A stretch of 50,655 nucleotides of DNA, taken from Paludibacteraceae bacterium. GTDB lineage: Bacteria; Bacteroidota; Bacteroidia; Bacteroidales; Paludibacteraceae. The number at the start of each line of letters is the position of its first letter. Position 1 is the first letter of the stretch. Position numbers and translations under genes: made by a program. The DNA lies in the NCBI GenBank assembly GCA_017384225.1, contig JAFNUD010000064.1, positions 1 through 50,655 on the forward strand, read 5' to 3'. The notes under the pieces are model-generated. The model had not been told where the DNA came from, ran no database searches, and worked only from the letters and a program-made list of their open reading frames with translations. This document shows positions 17,311 to 25,956 of this stretch, in pieces.

Positions 17311-18000
17311 CTACATGTATTGAATATAGGCTTGTTGTTCGGTAAGTGACGGGAATAGATTTTCCTCGACATATCGTTGAAAGTACTTCGGGAGAAAAAT
17401 GGTTTGCAGTTTGTCGCAGCACAAGAATACGGATTTGCCATAGCGTTCGAGGTATCGTACTGGCATGGTGCAGGTAGTCAGTTGGCTACAAAAAGCAAAT
17501 GCAAAATCTTCCACACATATTAGTTCGTTACTCAGCACCACAGATTGCAGGCTTGTGCAGTTGAAGAAAGCCATTTTTTGGATCACCTGCATATGTTGTA
17601 GGTTGATAGATTGCAGTCCAAAGCAGGTGGCAAAAGCGTTCTGACTAATCCATTTAGTTTGTTCAGCTAACTCCACAGCAGTCAGGTGAGTGCAATGAGA
17701 GAAGCAATATGCAGGAATGATTTTGACCAAAGCGGGGATACGAACATGTTGGAGCTGTCTGCAAAAGCAAAACGCATTCTTCTCAATCGTGCATATCGTA
17801 TCAGGCAGCGATATGGTTTGCATTGGGCAGTTCTTGAAGGCATATTCGCCTATGCGTTTCATCGTATAATTCTCCCCATTGTGTGCTATTAGCTCTGGAA
17901 TAACGATATGCGTTGCTTGTGATTGGCAGGTCAGCACAGTAGCGGACTTGGCTTGCTCGTGGAGGATATACGTGATGTGGTCTAAGGAAATGGTAGTCAT
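17311..18000 (-). CDS. BspA-type leucine-rich repeat protein without signal peptide
   Basis: This 229-residue protein carries about six LRR_5/BspA-type repeats from residue 45 on. Each has the form AFxxCxxLxxVxLP..., for example IGEYAFKNCPMQTISLP, EKNAFCFCRQLQHVRIP and EDFAFAFCSQLTTCTMP. BspA repeats usually mediate protein binding; many members are surface proteins, but this one has no signal peptide or C-terminal sorting domain and is rich in cysteine, so a cytoplasmic role is more likely. It is the last gene of a run of minus-strand unknown genes (19943 to 17311). A second short protein of this type is at 40578-41021. Confidence 0.82.
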   Translation of the reverse strand: MTTISLDHITYILHEQAKSATVLTCQSQATHIVIPELIAHNGENYTMKRIGEYAFKNCPMQTISLPDTICTIEKNAFCFCRQLQHVRIPALVKIIPAYCFSHCTHLTAVELAEQTKWISQNAFATCFGLQSINLQHMQVIQKMAFFNCTSLQSVVLSNELICVEDFAFAFCSQLTTCTMPVRYLERYGKSVFLCCDKLQTIFLPKYFQRYVEENLFPSLTEQQAYIQYM

Positions 18001-18027
18001 AAGGTTAGGTTGTTATAGATAGGGTTC

Positions 18028-18633
18028 TTACGGATGGTGAGGGTCATACAGTTTTTTTCTGAGCATGGCGGCTTTGATGCCTGTGAGGTTGGTCGCATGG
18101 TGGAGCAGCGTAGTGTCATCCCAAGCTGTTTTTTCGCGCAAAGGTGCGAGGTTGATCTGGATGGTTCGGTGTGCCTCTTGCAGCAGTGAGATCGGCACTT
18201 GGCATTGATAATCTCCCATTTGCACGGCTATTGTATCTACTACTAATGGTATTTCTACGCTCTGCTCCAATCTATATGCGTCGCTGCTACTATCGTGAAC
18301 CCAGTACTCCAAGGTGAGTTGGTTATTCGTAGCGGGCAAGGCATAGATCAGTGACTGAATATGCGAGCGCTTAGCCCACTCTAAGAGTCGGTATGGAGAT
18401 GGGTTGATGAGTAAGGTGTAAGGTGTAGGTTGCAAGGTGTAGTTCATCGGACTCATGCGCAGCAGTCCTTCGCGAACGATCTGTGGGGTACGATGGCTTT
18501 TGGCTGCACGGCGGTAGGCACAGCGGCTATGCGGAGCATCGGGATAGAAATGTTCGGGATCAACGATGGCTATACTTGCCACATGGCTTGGTTCGCCTGC
18601 GAGCACAAAAGTGCGAGAAAAATCTACGGTCAT
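18028..18633 (-). CDS. Uncharacterised 201-residue protein
   Basis: I do not recognise this protein. It has no signal peptide or membrane segment. The N-terminal half contains a Tyr/Pro-rich repeat-like stretch (NYTLQPTPYTLLINPSPYRLLEW, about 64-86) and the C-terminal half looks mixed alpha/beta. It starts 11 bp after the GNAT gene stop and ends 27 bp before the leucine-rich repeat gene, consistent with one transcript. Confidence 0.65.
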   Translation of the reverse strand: MTVDFSRTFVLAGEPSHVASIAIVDPEHFYPDAPHSRCAYRRAAKSHRTPQIVREGLLRMSPMNYTLQPTPYTLLINPSPYRLLEWAKRSHIQSLIYALPATNNQLTLEYWVHDSSSDAYRLEQSVEIPLVVDTIAVQMGDYQCQVPISLLQEAHRTIQINLAPLREKTAWDDTTLLHHATNLTGIKAAMLRKKLYDPHHP

Positions 18634-18644
18634 CTTATCAGTTG

Positions 18645-19175
18645 TTAAATATCATACATTTGGCTTTCATCGGCTCCGATGGCACACAACCAACGGTTGG
18701 TCTCGCGATAAGTTTGCATTAGTTCATCTAGGAGACGAGCTTTCTCCGTTTCGTCGGTAGTCTTGTCCATTAATTGACTTAATTCTTCGACTTTCTGATC
18801 TAATTCGGCAATGCGTCTTTCTGCCTCTTCTTTCTCTTCGCCGTCAAGAATGAGTGCCTCTTTATTGCTGATAACAATGCCATGTTTCTCGTAGAACGCT
18901 ACTACCCAATGTGGAGCATCGAGTGCTACTTCCAAGGCGATGGTCTCGTCGGCGGGTGCCAGGGTTTGGATGAGTTGGAGCATCGCGGTAGCATAACCTT
19001 GACGGCGTTTCTCTTCAACGACTTCAAAATCGGTAATCCATACATTGTAGTCTTCGAAATGGATGCTATCGGTCAATAGTTGTAATCGTGCGAAGGCATC
19101 GCCGTTGCTCTCCATGATATTGTACAAAGTACTTCCTTTGTACGATGATTTGTTGATAATGAATGTTGGTTTCAT
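18645..19175 (-). CDS. GNAT-family N-acetyltransferase with C-terminal coiled coil
   Basis: This 176-residue protein has a GNAT acetyl-CoA-binding core in residues 1-110: ITDFEVVEEKRRQGYATAMLQLI (about 47-69) holds motif A with RRQGYA, and WVVAFYEKHGI (about 89-99) is the motif B region. Residues 110-165 form a heptad-patterned, charged segment (EEKEEAERRIAELDQKVEEL) predicted to be a coiled coil, which is unusual for GNAT enzymes and suggests oligomerisation or a partner. The acetyl acceptor is unknown. It probably heads the small operon with the 201-residue and leucine-rich repeat genes. Confidence 0.78.
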   Translation of the reverse strand: MKPTFIINKSSYKGSTLYNIMESNGDAFARLQLLTDSIHFEDYNVWITDFEVVEEKRRQGYATAMLQLIQTLAPADETIALEVALDAPHWVVAFYEKHGIVISNKEALILDGEEKEEAERRIAELDQKVEELSQLMDKTTDETEKARLLDELMQTYRETNRWLCAIGADESQMYDI

Positions 19176-19283
19176 GTTGTGTGATAATTGTCAAATTGTT
19201 ATTAATCTTTTAAACACATATTAATATAGTATGGTTTTTGTAAAATTCAAAATAATACTCAAAAAAACGATTTTTTTATTCGC

Positions 19284-19943
19284 TTATTCCTCTTTTATTT
19301 TACTTTCCAACCAATGCAGATAGGTTTGCCCGGCTTTGGCTAGTAGTGCATATTGCGCCAAATCTTGCATCTGTTCATCTTGCACAAAATTGAGCCATAG
19401 TTCTCGCTCTTGCTCCAATGCTATTTGGGTATCTGTGTCGGGATATTGCGCTGCGTGGTAGGCACGCATATCGGCATCCACACGATGGATATCCCACCCA
19501 TCGCCCTGACGACGCAAGGATGCAATAAATCCAGGCAGCTGAAAATACTTACCGTCTATATCGTTGCTAGTAGCATCAGGAAATTCCAGTTCACTTTGGA
19601 TGAAGTAATATAGTCCCTCATACTGCATCACCCCCTTGTCTTGCAAATAGAACAGCATTGTGGGGGCGCCATGCCATTCGCCTTCTATGCGCAGCATATC
19701 GTGCTCGTAGCGGAAACTGAATACGCCTGTTAGACCACAATACGTATCGTCCTCGTAGAGCGAGAGCAGATATGCTGCACTATCATCAGGAGGGAGCGAT
19801 AGCCTATAGCTGCGACCATCTACTTGAAACAACTCTACTCCTGTCTCGGAGTTCAATAGGGGCATCAGAGCCATGATCTCATCATGGATAGTTCTGCCAG
19901 GCTCGCCTTCGATGACGATGGATATGTTACCAACTACACTCAT
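19284..19943 (-). CDS. Uncharacterised 219-residue protein
   Basis: I do not recognise this protein. It is acidic, with no signal peptide or membrane segment and a beta-rich first two thirds (SVVGNISIVIEGEPGRTIHDEIMAL at the start), then a helical tail ending in LHWLESKIKEE. I prefer the ATG at 19943; the in-frame TTG at 19991 would add 16 residues overlapping a tiny hydrophobic reading frame. It precedes the GNAT gene by 108 bp on the same strand. No clear promoter was found. Confidence 0.65.
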   Translation of the reverse strand: MSVVGNISIVIEGEPGRTIHDEIMALMPLLNSETGVELFQVDGRSYRLSLPPDDSAAYLLSLYEDDTYCGLTGVFSFRYEHDMLRIEGEWHGAPTMLFYLQDKGVMQYEGLYYFIQSELEFPDATSNDIDGKYFQLPGFIASLRRQGDGWDIHRVDADMRAYHAAQYPDTDTQIALEQERELWLNFVQDEQMQDLAQYALLAKAGQTYLHWLESKIKEE

Positions 19944-19968
19944 AGTTGTATGTTTTCTTGCTCCTTGA

Positions 19969-20022
19969 TTACAATTTTTCTTTAAATCCAATCAATACTA
20001 CTCCGAGCACAAAGATGACCAT
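19969..20022 (-). other. Tiny hydrophobic reading frame (possible small membrane peptide)
   Basis: Upstream of the 219-residue gene, a 17-codon frame from an ATG at 20022 encodes MVIFVLGVVLIGFKEKL. The open frame extends about nine codons upstream (KFSTWIIPAI) without a start codon. The composition is that of one membrane segment with a positively charged end. It could be a real small protein with a non-standard start, the tail of a decayed gene, or chance. There is no promoter evidence. Confidence 0.2.
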
Positions 20023-20173
20023 GATAGCAGGGATTATCCATGTACTGAATTTTGGTTAATCTCCTCTAATAAATTATATTTTGGTAGTGCAATATAGTAG
20101 CATATTTCACAAAATTCAAAAACAAATACGTATTTATTTATTTTACAAAGTCGAGTTTGCAAAACAGATATTA

Positions 20174-20950
20174 TTATGGGTTTATTAACCACGCTATTCC
20201 TACTCCAACATTAGAGTACAATTGCGGATTTTGGCAGTTGATGGAGGCATAAACATCCAATTGTACACGATGATGAGGCATATAAGTGAATCCTATATCT
20301 AGGTTCCCGTCGGCTTCGGTATGGGTGTGGAGACGCGTGAAATAGTTGTAACTCTCCACAAATGCACCCCATTGCTCCCCCATAGCAAAGCCTACGCATA
20401 GTGCAACAAAAGTGCTTGGTACAGCAGCCACACCATTCCATTCGGCACCCAGATTGTAGCATATATTCAGCCAATCCGTCACATCGTTTTCAAAGAGTAG
20501 ATACAAACTAGGCGCGACATGCGAATTATGAAAGGCCTCATTGGTGATAGGTATTGCAATATTAGCCAAGAAACTGATTTTTGGCACAGCTTTCCAACCA
20601 TCGAACACGCGAATCTTGGTACCAAGAATTAATGGCTCCACTTGATAAGCCCATTTTGTAGCAATTAGTTCAGCTGTTTGGTATAGTGTACCATCATACT
20701 CCAAACGTAACTCCGCAAACGGTGCGACACCGAAACGCAGCATAGTAGTGGGCAATGTGAATGCATGTTGATGATTGGTATAATCCCACTGTACGCCCGT
20801 TTCCCACTGTATGGTTTTGAATGGAAGTACGCCAACTCCCGTGGCCATACCTGGGCGATCAGCCACTACACTTTCTAGATTTTCTGTGCTTTGTGCTTGC
20901 AGAACTAGTGTAGCAAGCCATAAAAAAGAAATAAGAAATCTAACTTTCAT
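20174..20950 (-). CDS. Putative outer-membrane transporter of the MetA-pathway (DUF/PF13557-like) type
   Basis: This 258-residue protein has a signal peptide (1-20, ending VLQAQ) and a beta-barrel-like body with many amphipathic, aromatic-flanked strands. The conserved ADRPGMATGVGVLPFKTIQWETG segment just after the signal peptide (about 30-52) is the hallmark of the phenol-degradation 'transporter' family (PF13557), which is common and poorly characterised in Bacteroidetes. The true function is unknown. It lies 115 bp downstream of the 204-residue secreted protein gene, so it may be a separate unit. Confidence 0.72.
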   Translation of the reverse strand: MKVRFLISFLWLATLVLQAQSTENLESVVADRPGMATGVGVLPFKTIQWETGVQWDYTNHQHAFTLPTTMLRFGVAPFAELRLEYDGTLYQTAELIATKWAYQVEPLILGTKIRVFDGWKAVPKISFLANIAIPITNEAFHNSHVAPSLYLLFENDVTDWLNICYNLGAEWNGVAAVPSTFVALCVGFAMGEQWGAFVESYNYFTRLHTHTEADGNLDIGFTYMPHHRVQLDVYASINCQNPQLYSNVGVGIAWLINP

Positions 20951-21065
20951 GCCTACTATAGATCTGCCTTAATACCCTATTTTATGCTTATCACGACTAT
21001 TTTGGTAATCCTTATCACGCATTGTATATCCAGTTTCCAATGTGATGCTTGTGAAATATTCTGTA

Positions 21066-21680
21066 TTAATCCCGTAGTACATTCAAAAAATTGCCTATCG
21101 CCTCCTTGGTTTCATCAACAGCTTTTTGTACACTGACTTGTTGCATCTTTTTTCCCATCTTCTCACTGTTTCGATCTGTTAGTCGGATCTCAACACATGC
21201 ATCCGATGTGAGGCTCATGCGAATGATGGCATTATCTACCTCCCAGCGAGAGTGATAATTGAAGGCGTTGAGCGATATACCTAACATCTCATTATGCTCC
21301 TCGACGAATGGTGGGTATATCATCTTAGTAGCATCGGTAGGCATACCATAACGTGCACTGATGCGTTGCTCTATACGATCGTACTCATGGCTTAAATCAT
21401 CCCATTGCGTGTAGCTATTTGTTACCACTTCTACCCTATAGACTATATCTATGGATTTAGAATAGGCATACACAACTACCGAACAAGGGAATCCATGATA
21501 TTTACCTTCTAAGACGCTCTTATTAGCATTATCGCACACAAAAGTATACCCCTTGCGTTGAAGTTGTTCTACAAATGAGGGTTTAGTACCCGTGAGTTCT
21601 ATACCTTCAAATTGCACATGCGCACATATAGAACCTAAACACGAACAACACAAAAAGACAATACAGATAATGCGTTTCAT
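21066..21680 (-). CDS. Secreted protein of unknown function
   Basis: This 204-residue protein has a signal peptide (about 1-20, with a Cys-rich hydrophobic core and SICAH) and a compact mixed alpha/beta body. The pattern GIELTGTKPSFVEQLQRKGYTF near the N-terminus, followed by a domain that measures strands and one helix, recalls small periplasmic domains found beside Bacteroidetes lipoproteins. I know no function. Its start lies 7 bp after the stop of the 721-residue GLUG lipoprotein gene, so the two are likely translated from one mRNA. Confidence 0.72.
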   Translation of the reverse strand: MKRIICIVFLCCSCLGSICAHVQFEGIELTGTKPSFVEQLQRKGYTFVCDNANKSVLEGKYHGFPCSVVVYAYSKSIDIVYRVEVVTNSYTQWDDLSHEYDRIEQRISARYGMPTDATKMIYPPFVEEHNEMLGISLNAFNYHSRWEVDNAIIRMSLTSDACVEIRLTDRNSEKMGKKMQQVSVQKAVDETKEAIGNFLNVLRD

Positions 21681-21687
21681 ATTTTTT

Positions 21688-23853
21688 TTATTTTTCCCAT
21701 TTCAATTTCGGACAAATGGCGGTAACAGTCTTTCCGTTGGCAGTACCTTTCCAAGTCCATGTGCGATTGAAGTCCCAATACTTAGAAGCTTCGCTTGAAG
21801 CATTGGCACGCATAATTTCTGCAATATTGATAGGACTCTCGAATTGAGTAACAAGGTCGTAGATACTATGCGTATTAACCTGTTTATTATCAGACCACCA
21901 ACCATCAGGGTCTATTGGATAATCAAATAGTGTATAACAATTTGTAGTTGATATATCGCTTTTACTTGCATATCCTATTAGACCTACTGCATGTACTGAC
22001 GTTCCGCGTTCTTGATAATATAAATCTACACTACCATCAATATAGCCTTGTGAATAGCAGTCATATAGTTCGCAGTAGCTACTACCTTTACCTACAATAC
22101 CACCCACATTTTCTGCTTTAGCCATAAGTGCAAAAACAACATTTGCCTTACATGCGCGCAAAATCATACGTGAAGAATAACCCACTATACCTCCAAATGA
22201 ACGAGGAGTCGTAGTTGACTGGAAAGCTGTAATGGTTCCCGCATAATCTAATTGTGAATGCTCAAAACGAGAATCAGGATTTGCGTATCCAATAATACCT
22301 CCTGCAATCTCATATGCTGCAATACTTGCTTCCACTTTAATATTGGTCATCTCTATGCCACTGTAACCATTCAAGTTTCCTCCTATCGCACCACCGACAT
22401 GGGAGTTTCCTATAATAACAGTAGAATTGGTAGTGGATAATACAGAACAATCAGTAATTGTTGTCCCATATACACGTCCAACCAATCCGCCTACATGATC
22501 ACCTCCGACAATTGATTTTTCTTTGGTGAGCTTAACATGGCAGTTACTAATTGTAGATGCGTCAGCATAACCTGCAATTCCTCCCACATCATCTTTAGAT
22601 GGCATATTAATGGAGTAATTCTCAATGGTAAGATTGCTAACTTTAACATTCCGACCAATTGTAGAGAACAATCCAATTTGATCGCTCGTAATATAAGGAC
22701 TAATGGTCAAGTTATAGAGCGTATGATTGTTTCCGTTAAACGATGTGTTCATTGGAATAGGTATCCATAAACTTCCTTCCATATCAATATCTGCTGCCAG
22801 AGCAAAATGGGCATCAGGATAATCCTTCATGCGCATCATACTAGCCGCTGTTTTAATCTGATATGGGTCATACGCCGTACCAGAACCTCCAGCAAACTCG
22901 CCATCATCCTCGGATGGATTGTCGCCTTTAGGAGTGGTTACCTGCACTTCATTGCCATAACTTACACCTTGTGAATTAACCGCGTATGCGCGTACGTATA
23001 CAGCCGTATTCACCAATGAGCAATATATCTTGCTATTAAATCGGATATTTTCGATGGTTTGCCCCCAATCAGTATGCTCATTGTCAATCGTTGGGTGTGG
23101 ATCATAGCTCCAGCAGTGGCCATAGGCTGTAATTTTCTCGCCACCCGTGCTGGTGATTTGACCACCAATTGAAAACGAATTGGCAGTGATATCTGTTGCT
23201 TCGTTAGTTGTAACACTCGGTTTGGCTATTTCAGCTTTCTGCATCACGATTCGCAGTACCACATTGCCTGATGTAGCACCCGTATAATTGATGGTGATGG
23301 TTTTGTCATAACTACCATAACCTACCAAAGAACGATCTACTGTAGCTGTGATATTGAGTTTGTTATTGGCTTGGATGGTACCATTAGTTTGGGAGAGTTT
23401 AAGCCACTCAATATTATTAACGATATTGAAATCGTATTTAGTAGCAGTAGGATTTTGCAACGCAAAAGATAAAGTAGCGTTGCTATCTCCAAAATCCAAT
23501 ACCGATGTAGAGACAGTGAATGCCTCGGTAGTTTCCAACTGAATATCTTTGAGAATCGATTGCCCAGCCAATAGCTCAACAGACGCCGATTGGTCCATAT
23601 AGCCAATTTTGGTAAAGGTCAGCGTATAAGTACCTGGATTCAAATTGTCGAAGGTATAACGACCATTGGCATCCGTGAATACAGTGTTACCCGATGGTGC
23701 GAGGGCTACTTGGCAGTTCTCTACGGTTAGCCCAGTGGTATAATCCTTCACGATACCAGAGATGCTACCTGTAACATCTACAATATCTGTTGCACAACAT
23801 GTAAAAAGACTGATGATAGCAACTATTGAAATATATTTATACAAATTTTTCAT
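21688..23853 (-). CDS. Large lipoprotein with carboxypeptidase-regulatory, BACON-like, fibronectin-like and GLUG domains
   Basis: This 721-residue predicted surface lipoprotein has the lipobox region FTCCA (Cys19/20). A carboxypeptidase-regulatory-like beta-sandwich follows (about 28-110; SGIVKDYTTGLTVENCQV, DANGRYTFDNLNPGTY). A BACON-like domain (about 113-205) and a fibronectin-III-like domain (about 213-308; YVRAYAVNSQGVSYGNEV) come next, then a Ser/Asp linker. From about 320 to 670 there are many GLUG-type repeats (VGGIAGYA, VGGLVGRV, VGGAIGG, AGGIIGYA, FGGIVGYSS, VGGIVGKG). Such modular proteins usually bind glycans or proteins at the cell surface. No enzyme motif is seen. Confidence 0.85.
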   Translation of the reverse strand: MKNLYKYISIVAIISLFTCCATDIVDVTGSISGIVKDYTTGLTVENCQVALAPSGNTVFTDANGRYTFDNLNPGTYTLTFTKIGYMDQSASVELLAGQSILKDIQLETTEAFTVSTSVLDFGDSNATLSFALQNPTATKYDFNIVNNIEWLKLSQTNGTIQANNKLNITATVDRSLVGYGSYDKTITINYTGATSGNVVLRIVMQKAEIAKPSVTTNEATDITANSFSIGGQITSTGGEKITAYGHCWSYDPHPTIDNEHTDWGQTIENIRFNSKIYCSLVNTAVYVRAYAVNSQGVSYGNEVQVTTPKGDNPSEDDGEFAGGSGTAYDPYQIKTAASMMRMKDYPDAHFALAADIDMEGSLWIPIPMNTSFNGNNHTLYNLTISPYITSDQIGLFSTIGRNVKVSNLTIENYSINMPSKDDVGGIAGYADASTISNCHVKLTKEKSIVGGDHVGGLVGRVYGTTITDCSVLSTTNSTVIIGNSHVGGAIGGNLNGYSGIEMTNIKVEASIAAYEIAGGIIGYANPDSRFEHSQLDYAGTITAFQSTTTPRSFGGIVGYSSRMILRACKANVVFALMAKAENVGGIVGKGSSYCELYDCYSQGYIDGSVDLYYQERGTSVHAVGLIGYASKSDISTTNCYTLFDYPIDPDGWWSDNKQVNTHSIYDLVTQFESPINIAEIMRANASSEASKYWDFNRTWTWKGTANGKTVTAICPKLKWEK

Positions 23854-23867
23854 AAAAAGTAAGATTA

Positions 23868-24788
23868 TTAAAAATGATAGGCCACCCCTACTCCCATATC
23901 GTGGGTATGATGGATTGGGTCGAAAGTGGAGGTAGGGGTCATGGAGAAGTATCCTCGTTGTGGTTTAACAACAACACGACGTGCTCCTTTGGCAGCAAAG
24001 GCATCAATGATATTCCATACCCAAATACCCGCAGTAACGCCTAAACAGATATTTCTTCCCGTAGCCCAGTTATTAGCACGAGTAGAGTACTGTAAGGCGT
24101 ATTGTGGTTGCTGTTGGACTTTGGCAGCGTAGGCAGCTCGTGTGCTCTCGCACAGAATAATACCCGCCGCACATGCCACATCTGCGACAAGGAAAGATAC
24201 ACCCTTAGCCACATCGCCCTTGAGGAATTGTCCTGTACCAGGAATAATAGAGGCTAAGCCTGCGGCACCATATTTGGTAGTAGTAGAAATATCATCATAA
24301 TAGCTACCTCCATAGGTATTTTGATCTGCTACGGTATATAATGTAGTCACCATATATACACCACCATTTTTCACCCAATATTCATCGATGGTACGGCATA
24401 CCATATTGATTTTACGACCTTTCTCGATGATCTCCATATTGAATTTATCTGTTTGGGTAAAATCGTATGCCATTTCAGCTTCTTTTCCACTTCGTTCATT
24501 ATAATTTTGTGTGGTGGTCAGGGAAGATTGTTGTTGGAGATGGCTATTGATTACCAATCCGCGCTCTGTCTCTAAATAGTTGGCTAATTCAACCAAACAA
24601 GCTTGACGTGCTGCCTCTAACGAAGAGCCTGAACCTTCCGCTTTTATAAAGATATACCCAGCAGATTTAGGATTAGGGAGCTGTTTAGTCATCCATTGAG
24701 GACGCAATCTGTCGGATTTATTGCCAGATTGCGCCATCAATGTAGAACATGCGATCAATATCATCGCAAGTATAAGGTATCGCTTCAT
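23868..24788 (-). CDS. Envelope protein with LPP20-like N-terminus and glycine-rich membrane segments
   Basis: This 306-residue protein has a signal peptide (about 1-20, ending LMAQ). Residues 30-160 resemble the LPP20/SIMPL-like region (SAGYIFIKAEGSGSSLEAARQACLVELANYL). The second half contains GLASIIPGTGQFLKGDVAKGVSFLVADVACAAGIIL (about 177-211) and a further hydrophobic stretch near 250-270, a pattern seen in DUF5683-type Bacteroidetes membrane proteins. It is flanked by two lipoprotein genes at 14-17 bp spacing, so a shared envelope task is likely but unknown. Confidence 0.7.
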   Translation of the reverse strand: MKRYLILAMILIACSTLMAQSGNKSDRLRPQWMTKQLPNPKSAGYIFIKAEGSGSSLEAARQACLVELANYLETERGLVINSHLQQQSSLTTTQNYNERSGKEAEMAYDFTQTDKFNMEIIEKGRKINMVCRTIDEYWVKNGGVYMVTTLYTVADQNTYGGSYYDDISTTTKYGAAGLASIIPGTGQFLKGDVAKGVSFLVADVACAAGIILCESTRAAYAAKVQQQPQYALQYSTRANNWATGRNICLGVTAGIWVWNIIDAFAAKGARRVVVKPQRGYFSMTPTSTFDPIHHTHDMGVGVAYHF

Positions 24789-24804
24789 AGAATGCTAATT
24801 GATA

Positions 24805-25887
24805 TTAATAAGCTGGTGGTGGAGGAGGAATGCTACCTGGTGCAGAAGCGAAGATAGTTCTTAATTCTGGCAATTGACCTGCAGGTGTCCAAGCGGCCAA
24901 TCCCTCGCGCCAAATGCTGGTATAGATAGTGATTTGTCCATTCTTTGCCAAACCACCCAATTGGTGAATATTGACTGGACCGTATTGAGTACCATTTACA
25001 CTATAGTAATAAATAGCAGGTGCGTTAGCAGGCTGATTTCTTTGAGCCTCAATATTGGCGATATTTTGTCCATGCGCGTTAATTTTATCTATCTCACGAG
25101 CGTTTTGGCGATCAAGGTTCTCTTGTTCCATTGCATTTTTGCTCGCTTCAATACGTAGGTTCTCCTCATTTTCAAGTTCTGCTTGAGTCTTTCTGCCTTG
25201 ACTACGATCGTACTCATCCCAAACATCTTTCATATCCTCCAAGAATTTCTCTCGATTCTTCAAGATACGTTGACCTTGTTCCTCAAGAGCACCGATAATT
25301 CCTGCTTTATCGTATTTCATGCATACTTCTACTTTGTATTGTTTGGTTTGTTTATTATACATTACGTAAGGTTCCATTACCAATACAGCTTGTACTACTC
25401 CCTTTGCAAGGGTGATTAGGTCGTCTCTTCCTACTTGATCAAACTGTTGTTGACTACCTGCAGTAGTAGTTTGATTATAAATATTCACAGCATATTTGAC
25501 AAATGTTTCCACTTGTGCTTGAATATCACCCCTGGCAAGTGATTTAGCTTTATTAATAGCATCCGATTCGTTAGGAGAAATATATTGTCCATAACCACGT
25601 ATTTCGCCAGAAAGAGGATTTCCGGCTGCTGCACTAACTGGTGATATTTTCTTCACTTCAAATCCATCTGCATCTGGACCTTGTTGTTGAGGAGCTTGAG
25701 GTTGACCATAGTATGGTTGCTGTGGTTGACCATAGTATGGTTGCTGTGGCTGACCATAATATGGTTGTTGAGGCTGACCTGCATAATTAGGATAAGGTGG
25801 TTGCTGGTTAGCTACTTTCTTTGATGCACAAGAAACGGTTCCAAGTGCGCATGCGATAAGCATGAAAATAAAAAGTTTTGTCTTCAT
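24805..25887 (-). CDS. Lipoprotein with Pro/Gln/Tyr repeats, LPP20-like domain and C-terminal GYF-like domain
   Basis: This 360-residue predicted lipoprotein has the lipobox VSC (Cys20). Residues about 36-70 hold tandem QPQQPYYG octapeptides encoded by 24-bp DNA repeats (25702-25773). A helical LPP20-like domain follows (about 95-205; AINKAKSLARGDIQAQVETFVKY), then a charged coiled-coil-like segment (about 210-285). The C-terminus (about 290-345; YYYSVNGTQYGPVN, LGGLAKNGQITIYTSIWREGLAAW) matches the GYF_2 domain, which usually binds proline-rich sequence. The protein ends in a PPPPP run. A proline-rich repeat plus a proline-binding domain in one chain suggests self-association. Confidence 0.8.
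   Translation of the reverse strand: MKTKLFIFMLIACALGTVSCASKKVANQQPPYPNYAGQPQQPYYGQPQQPYYGQPQQPYYGQPQAPQQQGPDADGFEVKKISPVSAAAGNPLSGEIRGYGQYISPNESDAINKAKSLARGDIQAQVETFVKYAVNIYNQTTTAGSQQQFDQVGRDDLITLAKGVVQAVLVMEPYVMYNKQTKQYKVEVCMKYDKAGIIGALEEQGQRILKNREKFLEDMKDVWDEYDRSQGRKTQAELENEENLRIEASKNAMEQENLDRQNAREIDKINAHGQNIANIEAQRNQPANAPAIYYYSVNGTQYGPVNIHQLGGLAKNGQITIYTSIWREGLAAWTPAGQLPELRTIFASAPGSIPPPPPAY
25702..25773. repeat. Three 24-bp tandem repeats coding for QPQQPYYG
   Basis: Units at 25702-25725 and 25726-25749 are identical; 25750-25773 differs at four positions. They encode the octapeptide repeat near the N-terminus of the lipoprotein at 24805-25887. Copy number could vary between strains by slippage without shifting the frame. 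Confidence 0.9.
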
Positions 25888-25956
25888 AATAATTGATGTT
25901 TTTTTAATTATAGTTGATGTTTCTAACTTCTTAATATAGTTCTTTTTTTTCAGAAT

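Noticed and set aside
16522-17349. 275-codon open frame on the plus strand across tdh
   Set aside because: It is antisense to a clear tdh gene and has no recognisable domain or promoter; it arises from codon bias on the other strand.
25702-25773. CRISPR-like repeats
   Set aside because: Units are contiguous without spacers and encode QPQQPYYG in frame.
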